DNA of 41,881 bases from Acrocarpospora pleiomorpha (GTDB taxonomy: Bacteria; Actinomycetota; Actinomycetes; Streptosporangiales; Streptosporangiaceae): positions 1 through 41,881 of the forward strand of contig NZ_BLAF01000084.1 of NCBI RefSeq assembly GCF_009687885.1. Direction: 5' to 3'. Below are positions 14,128 through 21,697 of this stretch, piece after piece. Numbering within the stretch: position 1 is the first letter of the stretch; each line of letters starts with the position of its first letter. The position numbers were made by a program, and so were the translations under genes. The notes beneath the pieces were generated by a model. It saw only the letters and a program-made list of their open reading frames with translations. It had not been told where the DNA came from and ran no database searches.

Positions 14128-16584
14128 ATGACCACCATGCCGAGAAAGCTGACCGCACCCTCACCCGGCTGGACGGTGACGGCGGATGTGGTCGTGGTCG
14201 GGTCGGGCATCGCGGGGCTCACCGTCGCCCTGCGATATACCGAACTGTCGCCTGAGGGCCGCGTTCTCGTCGTCACCAAGGACGTGCTCTCCGCGGGCTC
14301 CACCCAGTGGGCGCAGGGCGGCATCGCCGCCGTGCTCGATCCCGAGGACACCCCGGCGGAACACCTCAAGGACACCCTGCTCGCGGGGGCCGGGCTGTGC
14401 GACGAGGAGGCCGTCCGGGTGCTGGTCACCGAGGGGCCCGACGCGCTCAAGCGGCTCATGGAGCATGGCGCCAGATTCGACCGGGACGCCGACGGGGAAC
14501 TCCAGCTCACCCGGGAGGGCGGCCACCGCCGGAACCGGATCGTGCACGCGGGCGGCGACGCCACCGGCGCCGAGGTGCAGCGCGCCCTGATCGAGGCGGC
14601 GGCGCACGAGCCCAGGATCGAGGTCATCGAGCACGCCCTGGCGCTCGACCTGCTCAAGGACGCGGCCGGTCACGCCTGCGGGGTCACCCTGCACGTGATG
14701 GGCGAGGGCGCCAGGGACGGCGTCGGCGCGGTCAGGGCGGGCGCGGTGGTGCTGGCCAGCGGCGGCATGGGGCAGGTCTACGCCGCCACCACCAACCCGG
14801 TCGTCTCCACCGGCGACGGCGTGGCCCTCGCGCTGCGGGCCGGCGCGGCGATCAGGGACCTGGAGTTCGTGCAGTTCCACCCCACCGTGCTCTGGCTCGG
14901 CGAAGGCTCCACCGGCCAGCAGCCGCTCGTCTCCGAAGCCGTGCGCGGCGAGGGCGCGGTGCTGGTCGACGCGGCCGGGGAGCGCTTCATGGTGGGCGTG
15001 CACGAGCTCGCCGACCTGGCCCCGCGCGACGTGGTGGCCAAGGCCATCATGCGGCGGATGGCGGAAACCGGCGCGGAACACGTCTACCTGGACGCCCGCC
15101 ACTTCGGCGCGCAGAAGTGGCAGGCCAGGTTCCCCACCATCCTGGCCGTCTGCCGCGACCACGGCATCGACCCCGTCACCGAGCTCATCCCGGTCGCCCC
15201 CGCCGCGCACTACGCCAGCGGCGGCGTCCGCACCGACTTAAAGGGCGCAAGCACCGTTCCCGGCCTGTACGCCTGCGGCGAGGTCGCCTGCACCGGCGTC
15301 CACGGCGCCAACCGCCTGGCCTCCAACTCCCTCCTGGAGGGCCTGGTCTTCGCCGAACGCATCGCCTCCGACCTGATCGCGGTACGGCGCAGCCCCGGAG
15401 ACCCCCACGACGACGGTCATACAAACAGTCTGATCGACCCTCGCGCACGCGGGCGGATCCAGGCGTTCATGAGCCGGGGCGCCGGAGTGCTGCGCAGCCG
15501 GGAGTCCCTGGCCACTGTCGGCCGCGCGCTGGCCGACGCCCGCTGGACGCCGATCGCGGTCGAGCCCTGCACCGAATCCTGGGAGGCCACCAACCTGCAC
15601 ACGGTCGCCACCGCGCTGACCGTGGCCGCCGGGTTGCGCGAGGAGACCCGGGGCTCGCACTGGCGCGAGGACCACCCCGACCGCCGCGACGACCAGTGGC
15701 TCCGCCACATCGATCTGACCCTGACCGACGAAGGGGAACTCGCCATGGAATCCACCGACGCCCTCGATATCGAGCACTTGGTGGCCATCGCGCTCCGCGA
15801 GGACCTGGCCGACGGCGAGGACGTCACCTCGGCCGCCACCATCCCGCCGGACCAGGAATCGGTCGCCGACGTCGTCGCCCGCCGCGACGGCGTGGTCGCC
15901 GGGCTGCCGGTGGCGGAGACCGTCTTCACCCGCGCGGGCCTGGCGGTCGAGCGCCTGGTCAGGGACGGCGACGAGGTGCGCAAGGGCGACGTGCTGCTGA
16001 CCGTGCGCGGCCAGACCCGAGCCCTGCTCACCATGGAACGTACCGCGCTCAACTTCCTCACCCACCTGTCCGGCATCGCCACCCAGACCCGCCTGTGGGT
16101 CCGCGCCATCGACGGCACCGGGGCCAGGGTGAGGGACAGCCGCAAGACTCTCCCCGGCCTGCGCGCCCTGGAGAAATACGCGGTGCGCTGCGGCGGCGGC
16201 GTCAACCACCGGATGGGCCTGTACGACGCCGCCCTGATCAAGGACAACCACGTCGTCGCCGCCGGAGGCGTGGCCGAAGCCTTCCGGGCCGTACGCACGA
16301 CGTACCCGAATATCACCATCGAGGTGGAGGTGGACAGGATCGACCAGATCGAGCCGGTGCTGGCCGAAGGCGCGGACGAGATCCTGCTCGACAACTTCAC
16401 CGTGCCGCAGCTGGCCGAGGCCGTGAAACTGGTCGGCGGGCGGGCCCGGCTGGAGTCCAGCGGCGGGCTCACCCTGGAGGTGGCCCGCGCGGTCGCCGAG
16501 ACCGGAGTCGATTACCTCGCCGTGGGCGCGCTCACACATTCCGCGCCCGCTCTCGATATTGCTTTGGATCTTCGTAGTGCATAA
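14128..16584 (+). CDS. L-aspartate oxidase fused to nicotinate-nucleotide pyrophosphorylase (NadB-NadC)
   Basis: One uninterrupted 818-codon frame. Residues 1-about 535 are NadB: FAD-binding VVVVGSGIAGLTVALRY, TQWAQGGIAAV, EFVQFHPT and HGANRLASNSLLEGLVF; it makes iminoaspartate from aspartate. Residues from about 540 are NadC: RDSRKTLPGLRALEKYAV, GGGVNHRMGLYDAALIKDNH, ITIEVEVD and DEILLDNF; it makes nicotinate mononucleotide from quinolinate and PRPP. No stop codon separates the parts. The linker contains ATG at 15745 (Met540) with AAGGGGA at 15731-15737, so NadC might also be made alone from an internal start. NadA, the enzyme between these two steps, is not in the window. AAAGGGG precedes the ATG at 14128. 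Confidence 0.93.
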   Translation: MTTMPRKLTAPSPGWTVTADVVVVGSGIAGLTVALRYTELSPEGRVLVVTKDVLSAGSTQWAQGGIAAVLDPEDTPAEHLKDTLLAGAGLCDEEAVRVLVTEGPDALKRLMEHGARFDRDADGELQLTREGGHRRNRIVHAGGDATGAEVQRALIEAAAHEPRIEVIEHALALDLLKDAAGHACGVTLHVMGEGARDGVGAVRAGAVVLASGGMGQVYAATTNPVVSTGDGVALALRAGAAIRDLEFVQFHPTVLWLGEGSTGQQPLVSEAVRGEGAVLVDAAGERFMVGVHELADLAPRDVVAKAIMRRMAETGAEHVYLDARHFGAQKWQARFPTILAVCRDHGIDPVTELIPVAPAAHYASGGVRTDLKGASTVPGLYACGEVACTGVHGANRLASNSLLEGLVFAERIASDLIAVRRSPGDPHDDGHTNSLIDPRARGRIQAFMSRGAGVLRSRESLATVGRALADARWTPIAVEPCTESWEATNLHTVATALTVAAGLREETRGSHWREDHPDRRDDQWLRHIDLTLTDEGELAMESTDALDIEHLVAIALREDLADGEDVTSAATIPPDQESVADVVARRDGVVAGLPVAETVFTRAGLAVERLVRDGDEVRKGDVLLTVRGQTRALLTMERTALNFLTHLSGIATQTRLWVRAIDGTGARVRDSRKTLPGLRALEKYAVRCGGGVNHRMGLYDAALIKDNHVVAAGGVAEAFRAVRTTYPNITIEVEVDRIDQIEPVLAEGADEILLDNFTVPQLAEAVKLVGGRARLESSGGLTLEVARAVAETGVDYLAVGALTHSAPALDIALDLRSA

Positions 16585-16591
16585 TCAGGGG

Positions 16592-17374
16592 ATGCTGCTC
16601 ACCATCGACGTCAGCAACACCCACACGGTGCTTGGCCTGTTCGAGGGTGATGAGGTCCTTGAGCACTGGCGCATCGCCACCGACCCGCGCAGGACCGCCG
16701 ACGAGATCGCCGTCGTCCTGCAAGGCCTGCTGTCCCAATCGCCCATCCTGAAAAATGCGGACATTGCCGGTTTGGCTATCTGTTCGACCGTTCCATCGGT
16801 TTTAAACGAGATGCGGGAAATGTCGCGCCGGTATTACGGCGACGTCACCACCGTGGTCGTCGAACCGGGCGTCAGGACCGGCGTCCCCGTCCGGATGGAT
16901 AACCCCAAAGAGGTCGGCAGCGACCGAATCGTCAACGCCCTGGCCGCCACCACCCTCTACGGCGGCCCCTGCGTCATCGTCGACTTCGGCACGGCCACCT
17001 CTTTCGACGCGGTCTCCGCCCGAGGTGAGTACATCGGCGCGGTGACCGCCCCCGGCCTGGAGATCTCCGTGGACGCCCTGGCCACCGCCGGCGCCCAGCT
17101 GCACAAGGTCGAGCTGATCCGCCCCCGCCAGGTGATCGCCAAGAACACCGTGGAGGCCCTCCAGTCCGGCATCATCTACGGCTTCGCCGGTCTGGTGGAC
17201 GGCATCGTGGACCGGATGACCGCCGAACTGGCCGACGACCCGGAGGACGTGACCGTCGTCGCGACCGGTCCAGGCGCGCCTCTGGTGGTCAGTGAGGCGC
17301 GGACCATCGACGAGCACGAGCCCTGGCTGACCCTGATCGGCCTGCGCCTCATCTACGCCCGCAACACAGGGTGA
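16592..17374 (+). CDS. coaX: Type III pantothenate kinase
   Basis: A 260-residue CoaX-type kinase of the ASKHA fold, starting CoA synthesis by phosphorylating pantothenate. Phosphate-binding motifs are LLTIDVSNTHTVLGLF at the N-terminus and VDFGTATSFDAV in the second half; GSDRIVNALAA gives the pantothenate-site Asp. The ATG at 16592 matches the family start, and the sequence just before it (AGGGG) is too close to be an ideal SD, so coupling to nadC, which ends 7 nt upstream, is likely. With panC in the same operon it links vitamin B5 synthesis to its first use. A strong inverted repeat follows the stop. Confidence 0.96.
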   Translation: MLLTIDVSNTHTVLGLFEGDEVLEHWRIATDPRRTADEIAVVLQGLLSQSPILKNADIAGLAICSTVPSVLNEMREMSRRYYGDVTTVVVEPGVRTGVPVRMDNPKEVGSDRIVNALAATTLYGGPCVIVDFGTATSFDAVSARGEYIGAVTAPGLEISVDALATAGAQLHKVELIRPRQVIAKNTVEALQSGIIYGFAGLVDGIVDRMTAELADDPEDVTVVATGPGAPLVVSEARTIDEHEPWLTLIGLRLIYARNTG

Positions 17375-17375
17375 A

Positions 17376-17405
17376 AGCCCGCCCCCTCGGGACAAGGGGC
17401 GGGCT
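17376..17405. terminator. Bidirectional terminator hairpin after coaX
   Basis: AGCCCGCCCC (17376-17385) pairs perfectly with GGGGCGGGCT (17396-17405) around a 10-nt loop. It lies between convergent genes. There is no marked U-tract, as is common in actinobacteria. Confidence 0.75.
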
Positions 17406-17420
17406 CTCGATCTATATGGA

Positions 17421-17885
17421 TCACTCGTTCTCGGCGGTGTAGAGGTAGTTCCAGTCGCCGCAGCTCGAGACATGCTTGGTCTTGTGGTGGATCTGGCAGA
17501 CCTTGAACCGCAGGCTGCTGACGCCCTTCTTGCCGAAGGCGAAGTGCTTGGCCGTGCCGTAGCCGCAGTGGGTGTACTTCTTTGTCGTGTACCAGTGGTG
17601 GCTGTACAGGTTGGAGACCTGGAACTTCACGTAAGCGCACTTGCCGCCGTGCTTGTAGTAACGGCTGTCGTCGTCCCACAACTGGCCGGTCACCTGGACG
17701 AGGTTGTTGGTCTGCTGCTGGTTCCAGGTGATGTCGATCGTGCCCTTCACGCGGGCCAGATCGTTGTGGGAGTAGTACGGGCCCCACTCGTTGGCGGGGT
17801 TGGCATTCGCGGCGGCGGGGAGAGCGAGGACCGCGGCGGCGGTGCCCGCGGCCAGAGCAACCATCGCTCGGGTCATGCGCTTCAT
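17421..17885 (-). CDS. Small secreted protein with four cysteines, function unknown
   Basis: A 154-residue precursor. MKRMTRAM, a hydrophobic run MVALAAGTAAAVLALPAA and ANANPAN form a classical signal peptide, with cleavage likely near residue 27-30. The mature part has four cysteines (GGKCAYVKF, THCGYGTAK, FKVCQIHH, SSCGDWNY), enough for two disulfides, and is rich in Tyr, Trp, His and Lys. I recognise no domain. The start ATG at 17885 has AGAAGGAG 7 nt upstream; earlier in-frame starts lack this. It is a single gene convergent with coaX. Confidence 0.75.
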   Translation of the reverse strand: MKRMTRAMVALAAGTAAAVLALPAAANANPANEWGPYYSHNDLARVKGTIDITWNQQQTNNLVQVTGQLWDDDSRYYKHGGKCAYVKFQVSNLYSHHWYTTKKYTHCGYGTAKHFAFGKKGVSSLRFKVCQIHHKTKHVSSCGDWNYLYTAENE

Positions 17886-18235
17886 TTCGGGTCTCCTTCT
17901 CGGGGTGTGATACATGAGTACGCCCACCCCCTTTCACGACCCCTGACGCGCGCTGTCACGGAACTTGCAATCGTGTTGCAGCGCCGTCCAATGGAGACAA
18001 TCTTGTTCCGACCGGGTAAGTCCGGCCGCCGCGGTCAGCGGCCTGGCGCGGGCTTGACCCGCGAGAGCCGTCCCTGATCGGCGGGCACGCGGACTGCCGA
18101 TTCCGGGGTGCGGACATGATCCAGTTCTTCACGAAGTGCTTGCCAAGTCAATGCGGCTGCTTGACGACCTTTCACGACGGCGTTTACCTTCCCGAAGGGT
18201 GGCGAAAATCATTCGTCGTGGGAGAGGGGCTCACG
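17886..18235. other. 350-bp gene-free region between the secreted-protein and LuxR-HTH genes
   Basis: No convincing gene. It holds the divergent promoters of its neighbours. An 11-bp direct repeat cctttcacgac occurs near 17930 and at 18168-18178. A block TTGTTC...CGGGTAAG at 18003-18020 resembles one at 22552-22568; its meaning is unclear. Confidence 0.4.
18161..18189 (+). promoter_or_regulatory. Candidate promoter of the LuxR-HTH gene
   Basis: TTGACG (18161-18166), a 17-nt spacer and TTACCT (18184-18189) lie 46 nt upstream of the ATG at 18236. The -35 is good, the -10 weak. Confidence 0.3.
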
Positions 18236-18505
18236 ATGTCGTTTTCTGAGGTGGTTGCCCGGAGCGAGGTTGCCCGGAGCGAGGTTGTCCGAAAAGAGTT
18301 GGACATCGAGCGCGCCGGTCTCACCGATGACGAACTGCTGCTTCTCGCCGAGCTGGCGAAAGGTGTCACGGTGGACCGGGTAGGCCGTCGGCTGGATGTG
18401 AGCGGCCGCACGGTCCGGCGCAGGCTCCGGGGTATCTGCGATCGGATTGGAGTCGCGACCGCGATTGAGGCGGTCGCCTGGGCGGCTCGCCGCCGGCTGA
18501 TCTGA
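18236..18505 (+). CDS. Small LuxR-type helix-turn-helix protein
   Basis: 89 residues, essentially a lone DNA-binding domain. LTDDELLLLAELAKGVTVD begins the four-helix LuxR/GerE fold and VGRRLDVSGRTVRRRLRGIC is the recognition helix region. The N-terminal 25 residues contain a 15-bp direct repeat encoding VARSE twice (VARSEVARSEVVRKE). No sensor or receiver domain is present, so it either is constitutively DNA-binding or works with a partner. The ATG at 18236 follows GGAGAGGGG by 6 nt. Its stop codon lies inside the left arm of a strong terminator. It sits in the coaX-lsr2 interval; the target genes are unknown. Confidence 0.78.
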   Translation: MSFSEVVARSEVARSEVVRKELDIERAGLTDDELLLLAELAKGVTVDRVGRRLDVSGRTVRRRLRGICDRIGVATAIEAVAWAARRRLI

Positions 18506-18526
18506 TCCCGCTCCGGCGGGATCAGA
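18501..18526. terminator. Bidirectional terminator between convergent genes
   Basis: TCTGATCCCGC (18501-18511) pairs perfectly over 11 bp with GCGGGATCAGA (18516-18526), leaving a TCCG loop. It contains the stop codon of the HTH gene and abuts the stop of the NlpC/P60 gene at 18527. Confidence 0.85.
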
Positions 18527-19501
18527 TCAATCAGCTATCCGGACGGCGCCCGCGAACGGCCGGTTGCCGATCGGGGCCACCCGGACCACGTCGCCGGTCC
18601 GCGGCGCGTGCACCATGTAGCCGCCGCCGATGTACATGCCCACGTGGTGCAGGTCGCTGTAGAAGAACACCAGGTCGCCTGGGCGCAGGTCGTCGCGGCT
18701 GACGTGGGTGCCGGCCGTCCACTGGTCGCCGGTGTAGTGCGGCAGGCTGATCCCCACCCGCTGGTAGGCGGCCATTATCAAGCCGGAGCAGTCGTAGGAA
18801 TTCGGCCCCTCGGCCCCCCACACGTACGGCTTGAGCTGCTGGGTGAGCGCCCACCGCACCGCCTGGGCGGCCTTGCCGTCGCCGACCACCGGCAGCGACA
18901 GCCGGGTGGCCCGGCTGACCTTGCCCGCGACCTGGCGGTAGAGCGAGCTCTCCGTCTTCTTGATCAGCTTGCGGATCTTGTCCTGCCGGGAGCCGATGCT
19001 TTTGAGCAGCTTCGCCACCTCGTCCTGGCGGGCCTTGGCACCCTCTCTGGCCCGCTTGGCGGTCTCCATCGCCTTCTCGACCTGGAGCACCTGCTCGCCG
19101 GTCTGGAGCTGCAGCGCGTAGGTGGTCGAGGCGATGTCCAGGTAGCTGTCCGGGTCGGCGGCGCTCATCAGGCCGAAGCCGGTCGCCGCGCCGCCCGTCA
19201 TGTAGGAGTTCTGCGCGAACAGGCTGGCCTTCAGGCGGCGTTCCTCCAGGTCGGCCTCGCTCTTGGTCAGCGTGGTCTTGGCCAGCTGGGCCGCGCGCTC
19301 GGCCTCCTTGAGCCGGACCTTCTCGCCGTTGTGCTCCTCGGTGAGCGTCTCGATCTCGATGTAGAGGTTCTCCACCTCTTTGGTCAGCTCTTTGAGGGTG
19401 GGCTCCGGATCGGCTGTGGCCGAAACCAGCGGAGCGCCCACGGTGATGATGGCGAGCGCGGCGCCGAGGACGGTGAGCCGCCCAAGGATTCGAGTGCGCA
19501 A
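18527..19501 (-). CDS. Secreted NlpC/P60 peptidoglycan endopeptidase with coiled-coil
   Basis: 324 residues. A signal peptide (LTVLGAALAIITVGAPLVSA) is followed by a coiled-coil of about 170 residues (ELTKEVENLYIEIETLTEEH ... KIRKLIKKTESS). The C-terminal NlpC/P60 domain, about residues 205-324, has catalytic Cys in NSYDCSGLIMAAY and His in DLHHVGMYIGGGYMVHAP. This is the RipA/RpfB-partner type of D,L-endopeptidase that cleaves the peptide stems of peptidoglycan; the coiled coil is usually autoinhibitory or septum-targeting. The start is TTG at 19501 with GGAGAAGGAG 5 nt upstream. A good promoter lies at 19536-19564. Confidence 0.93.
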   Translation of the reverse strand: MRTRILGRLTVLGAALAIITVGAPLVSATADPEPTLKELTKEVENLYIEIETLTEEHNGEKVRLKEAERAAQLAKTTLTKSEADLEERRLKASLFAQNSYMTGGAATGFGLMSAADPDSYLDIASTTYALQLQTGEQVLQVEKAMETAKRAREGAKARQDEVAKLLKSIGSRQDKIRKLIKKTESSLYRQVAGKVSRATRLSLPVVGDGKAAQAVRWALTQQLKPYVWGAEGPNSYDCSGLIMAAYQRVGISLPHYTGDQWTAGTHVSRDDLRPGDLVFFYSDLHHVGMYIGGGYMVHAPRTGDVVRVAPIGNRPFAGAVRIAD

Positions 19502-19535
19502 GCAATCTCCTTCTCCGGGGCCGTGGTCCCGCTGG

Positions 19536-19564
19536 ACATTAGTGCACGTCCGGTTCGTCCTCAA
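19536..19564 (-). promoter_or_regulatory. Sigma-A type promoter of the NlpC/P60 gene
   Basis: On the minus strand TTGAGG (19564-19559), exactly 17 nt, then TAATGT (19541-19536). The start codon is 34 nt after the -10. An inverted repeat CCTCA-N8-TGAGG (19559-19576) overlaps the -35 and may be an operator. Confidence 0.6.
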
Positions 19565-19716
19565 CCGAAACTGAGGATTCCGTCTAGATTCAGCAACCGA
19601 ACGATCACGACCAGGTCACACGCGATATGCGCATAACGCGAGCGTGTGGCTACTCTGGGCGAGCTTTTCGGGTTATCGGCAGGGCCGATATTCGCGAGCC
19701 ATGAGCGCCGGGCTAC

Positions 19717-19722
19717 TACGCT
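19717..19722 (+). promoter_or_regulatory. -10 box before the ArgA-like gene
   Basis: TACGCT ends 7 nt before the ATG at 19730, and no Shine-Dalgarno sequence is present, suggesting a leaderless mRNA. No clear -35 is visible. Confidence 0.35.
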
Positions 19723-19729
19723 TCTCAGC

Positions 19730-20275
19730 ATGGTGGTGCAGTCGGTCGAGCAGACAGTCCCGCAATCGGTGGTGGTGCGCCGGGCCCGCACGGCCGATGT
19801 GCGGGTGATCCGGCAGTTCGTCGACTCCCACTCCGGCATCGAGCGGCGCCTGCTGAAGAAATCCACCGTCACGCTGTACGAGGACGTGCAGGAGTTCTGG
19901 GTCGCCGAGGTGGACGGGGTGGTGGTCGGCTGCGGCGCCCTGCACGTGCTCTGGGAGGACCTGGCCGAGATCCGGACCGTGGCCGTGGACCCGGGCTCCC
20001 GGCGGCTGGGCCTGGGGCACCGGATCGTCGCCGCGCTCATCGAGACCGCCCGCGAGCTCGGCGTGCACCGCGTCTTCTGCCTCACCTTCGAAGTCGACTT
20101 CTTCGCCCGGCACGGATTCGTGCCGATCAACGGCACACCGGTCTCGCCGGAGGTGTACGCGGAGCTGCTCGCCTCCTATGACGAAGGTGTCGCGGAATTC
20201 CTCGACCTGGAACATGTGAAGCCCAACACGCTGGGCAACACGCGCATGATTCTGCATCTCCGGCCGGCGGTCTGA
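19730..20275 (+). CDS. argA: GNAT acetyltransferase, ArgA-like amino-acid N-acetyltransferase
   Basis: A 181-residue GNAT protein similar to the short stand-alone N-acetylglutamate synthases of actinobacteria (M. tuberculosis Rv2747 type), the first step of arginine synthesis. VVVRRARTADVRVIRQFVD starts beta-1/alpha-1; VTLYEDVQEFWVAEVDG, then GCGALHVLWEDLAEIRTVAV and the acetyl-CoA loop SRRLGLGHRIV follow. The tail FARHGFVPI ... EVYAELLASYDEGVAEFLDL is typical of this subgroup. The ATG at 19730 is chosen by family length; GTG at 19646 would add 28 residues. No other arg gene is nearby. Confidence 0.8.
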   Translation: MVVQSVEQTVPQSVVVRRARTADVRVIRQFVDSHSGIERRLLKKSTVTLYEDVQEFWVAEVDGVVVGCGALHVLWEDLAEIRTVAVDPGSRRLGLGHRIVAALIETARELGVHRVFCLTFEVDFFARHGFVPINGTPVSPEVYAELLASYDEGVAEFLDLEHVKPNTLGNTRMILHLRPAV

Positions 20276-20311
20276 CTCGGGTTCCTTAACCAGGGGGGAA
20301 TGGCGACCGTG

Positions 20312-20340
20312 GAATCGGCGCTGGTTAGCTTGGGTATATC
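20312..20340 (+). promoter_or_regulatory. Candidate promoter of the first RDD gene
   Basis: GAAT (20312-20315), 16 nt, then GGGTATATC (20332-20340). A GTTAG/CTAAC inverted repeat (near 20323 and 20339) encloses the -10. The lsr2 promoter region shows the same GAAT...GGGTATAT layout. Confidence 0.35.
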
Positions 20341-20379
20341 TAACGTGTGCCATGCCCGAACGCGAAGTGAGGTGACACG

Positions 20380-21519
20380 GTGAGCACCCAGCCGCCGTAC
20401 CCGCAGGACGATTCGGCCGGCGACGCGTCGGCGCCGCCCGAACGCGGGGAGCAGGGCGCGGAACAGCCCGCGCAGGAATTCGATCCCGACGTCACCATCA
20501 TGAGCCGCAATCCCGCCGGAACCGGGTCGCGGCCGGTATATGGCCCGCCGGCGTCAGGGGCGTACGGACAGGCGGGTGGCACCGGCGCCTACGGCCAGGG
20601 CTACCCGCGGCAGCCGGCCCCACCGCCACCACCGCCTGGGAACGGGCAGAACGGTTATGGCCAGGGTTACGGCCAGTCCCAGCCCGGTCAGGGTTACGGG
20701 CAGGGGTATGGGCAGCAGGGATACAGCCAGGAGCAGCAGTACGGGGGTTACGGTCAGCAGGGCGGGCCGCAGCCTTACGGCCACACGCAGCCCGGACAGG
20801 CCCAGCCGGGGTACGGTCAGCAGCCCGGACAGGCCCAGCCTGGTTATGGCCAGCAGCCGGGGTACGGTCAGCAGCCCGGCTACCCGCCGCCCGGTTACGG
20901 GCAGGGTTATCCGCCGCCCGGCTACGGGCCGCCGCAGGGCTACGGCCCGCCCGGTTACCGGCAGCCGCAGGGTTACGGCTATGGCCCGGCGCCCATTCCG
21001 CCGGGCGCGCCGGCGCCGCTGGCCGAATGGTGGCAGCGGCTGGTGGCGCGGATCATCGACGTCGCGTTGTACGGCGTCGTGCTCATCGCGCTCGGAATCA
21101 TCGCCGGGGGCATTTGGGCGAGCACCGACCGCTTCGACATCGAGACGCAAACAGTCACGCCAGGGACGTTCCTCGTCTACCTGGTGCCCGCGCTCATCGC
21201 GACACTCGCGCTCTTCGGCTACGAATTCCTGATGCTGAAGGAGCGCGGCCAAACGCTCGGTAAGATCGTTATGGGAATCAAGGTGGTGCGCGTGGGGCGC
21301 GGCCTTGATGGCGGTCTCGACAATGACGCCGCCTTGCGCCGCGCGGGCGCGCTCGCCGGGCCGTTGGTGTTGACGTGGATTCCGGGAATCCGGGTGATTG
21401 GCGCCTGGCTCGTGTACCTGTACTGGCTCGTGGGTCTGCTCTGGCCACTCTGGGATAAGCCGTTGCAGCAGTCCCTTCTGGACAAGGCGGCGAACACGGT
21501 GGTCGTCAAGGTCAAATAG
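20380..21519 (+). CDS. RDD family membrane protein with long Tyr/Gly/Gln/Pro-rich head
   Basis: 379 residues. Residues 1-about 205 are low complexity with many GYGQ, QPGYGQ and PPGYG units. The RDD domain follows (APLAEWWQRLVARIIDVALY) with three to four membrane segments (VVLIALGIIAGGIW, FLVYLVPALIATLALFGYEF, VIGAWLVYLYWLVGLLWPLW). The QTLGKIVMGIKVV loop and the end segment LWPLWDKPLQQSLLDKA are typical of actinobacterial RDD proteins. Some RDD proteins act as Na+/H+ transporters; most have no known job. The GTG at 20380 has AGGTGA upstream. It is followed by a terminator and by a paralogue, so a tandem duplication. Confidence 0.88.
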   Translation: MSTQPPYPQDDSAGDASAPPERGEQGAEQPAQEFDPDVTIMSRNPAGTGSRPVYGPPASGAYGQAGGTGAYGQGYPRQPAPPPPPPGNGQNGYGQGYGQSQPGQGYGQGYGQQGYSQEQQYGGYGQQGGPQPYGHTQPGQAQPGYGQQPGQAQPGYGQQPGYGQQPGYPPPGYGQGYPPPGYGPPQGYGPPGYRQPQGYGYGPAPIPPGAPAPLAEWWQRLVARIIDVALYGVVLIALGIIAGGIWASTDRFDIETQTVTPGTFLVYLVPALIATLALFGYEFLMLKERGQTLGKIVMGIKVVRVGRGLDGGLDNDAALRRAGALAGPLVLTWIPGIRVIGAWLVYLYWLVGLLWPLWDKPLQQSLLDKAANTVVVKVK

Positions 21520-21545
21520 TGACATAGAACCGCAGCAAACACGGA

Positions 21546-21577
21546 GCGGGGCCGATGGAACGAACCATCGGCCCCGC
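21546..21577 (+). terminator. Terminator after the first RDD gene
   Basis: GCGGGGCCGATGG (21546-21558) and CCATCGGCCCCGC (21565-21577) form a perfect 13-bp stem with a 6-nt loop. Confidence 0.9.
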
Positions 21578-21697
21578 ATTCGTGCACGCAGCGTGTTCGC
21601 ATCGTTCCATCCGAAATAACACCGCAAAAGCCGTAACGGGTTACTGCTACCGTGCGATGGGACCTAGAACACCCGTCATGTCACGAGAGGTAACCAA

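Noticed and set aside
14307..16577. 756-codon frame in another phase of nadB-nadC
   Set aside because: Arg/Gly/Pro-rich shadow of the fusion gene, typical of +1 frames in high-GC DNA.
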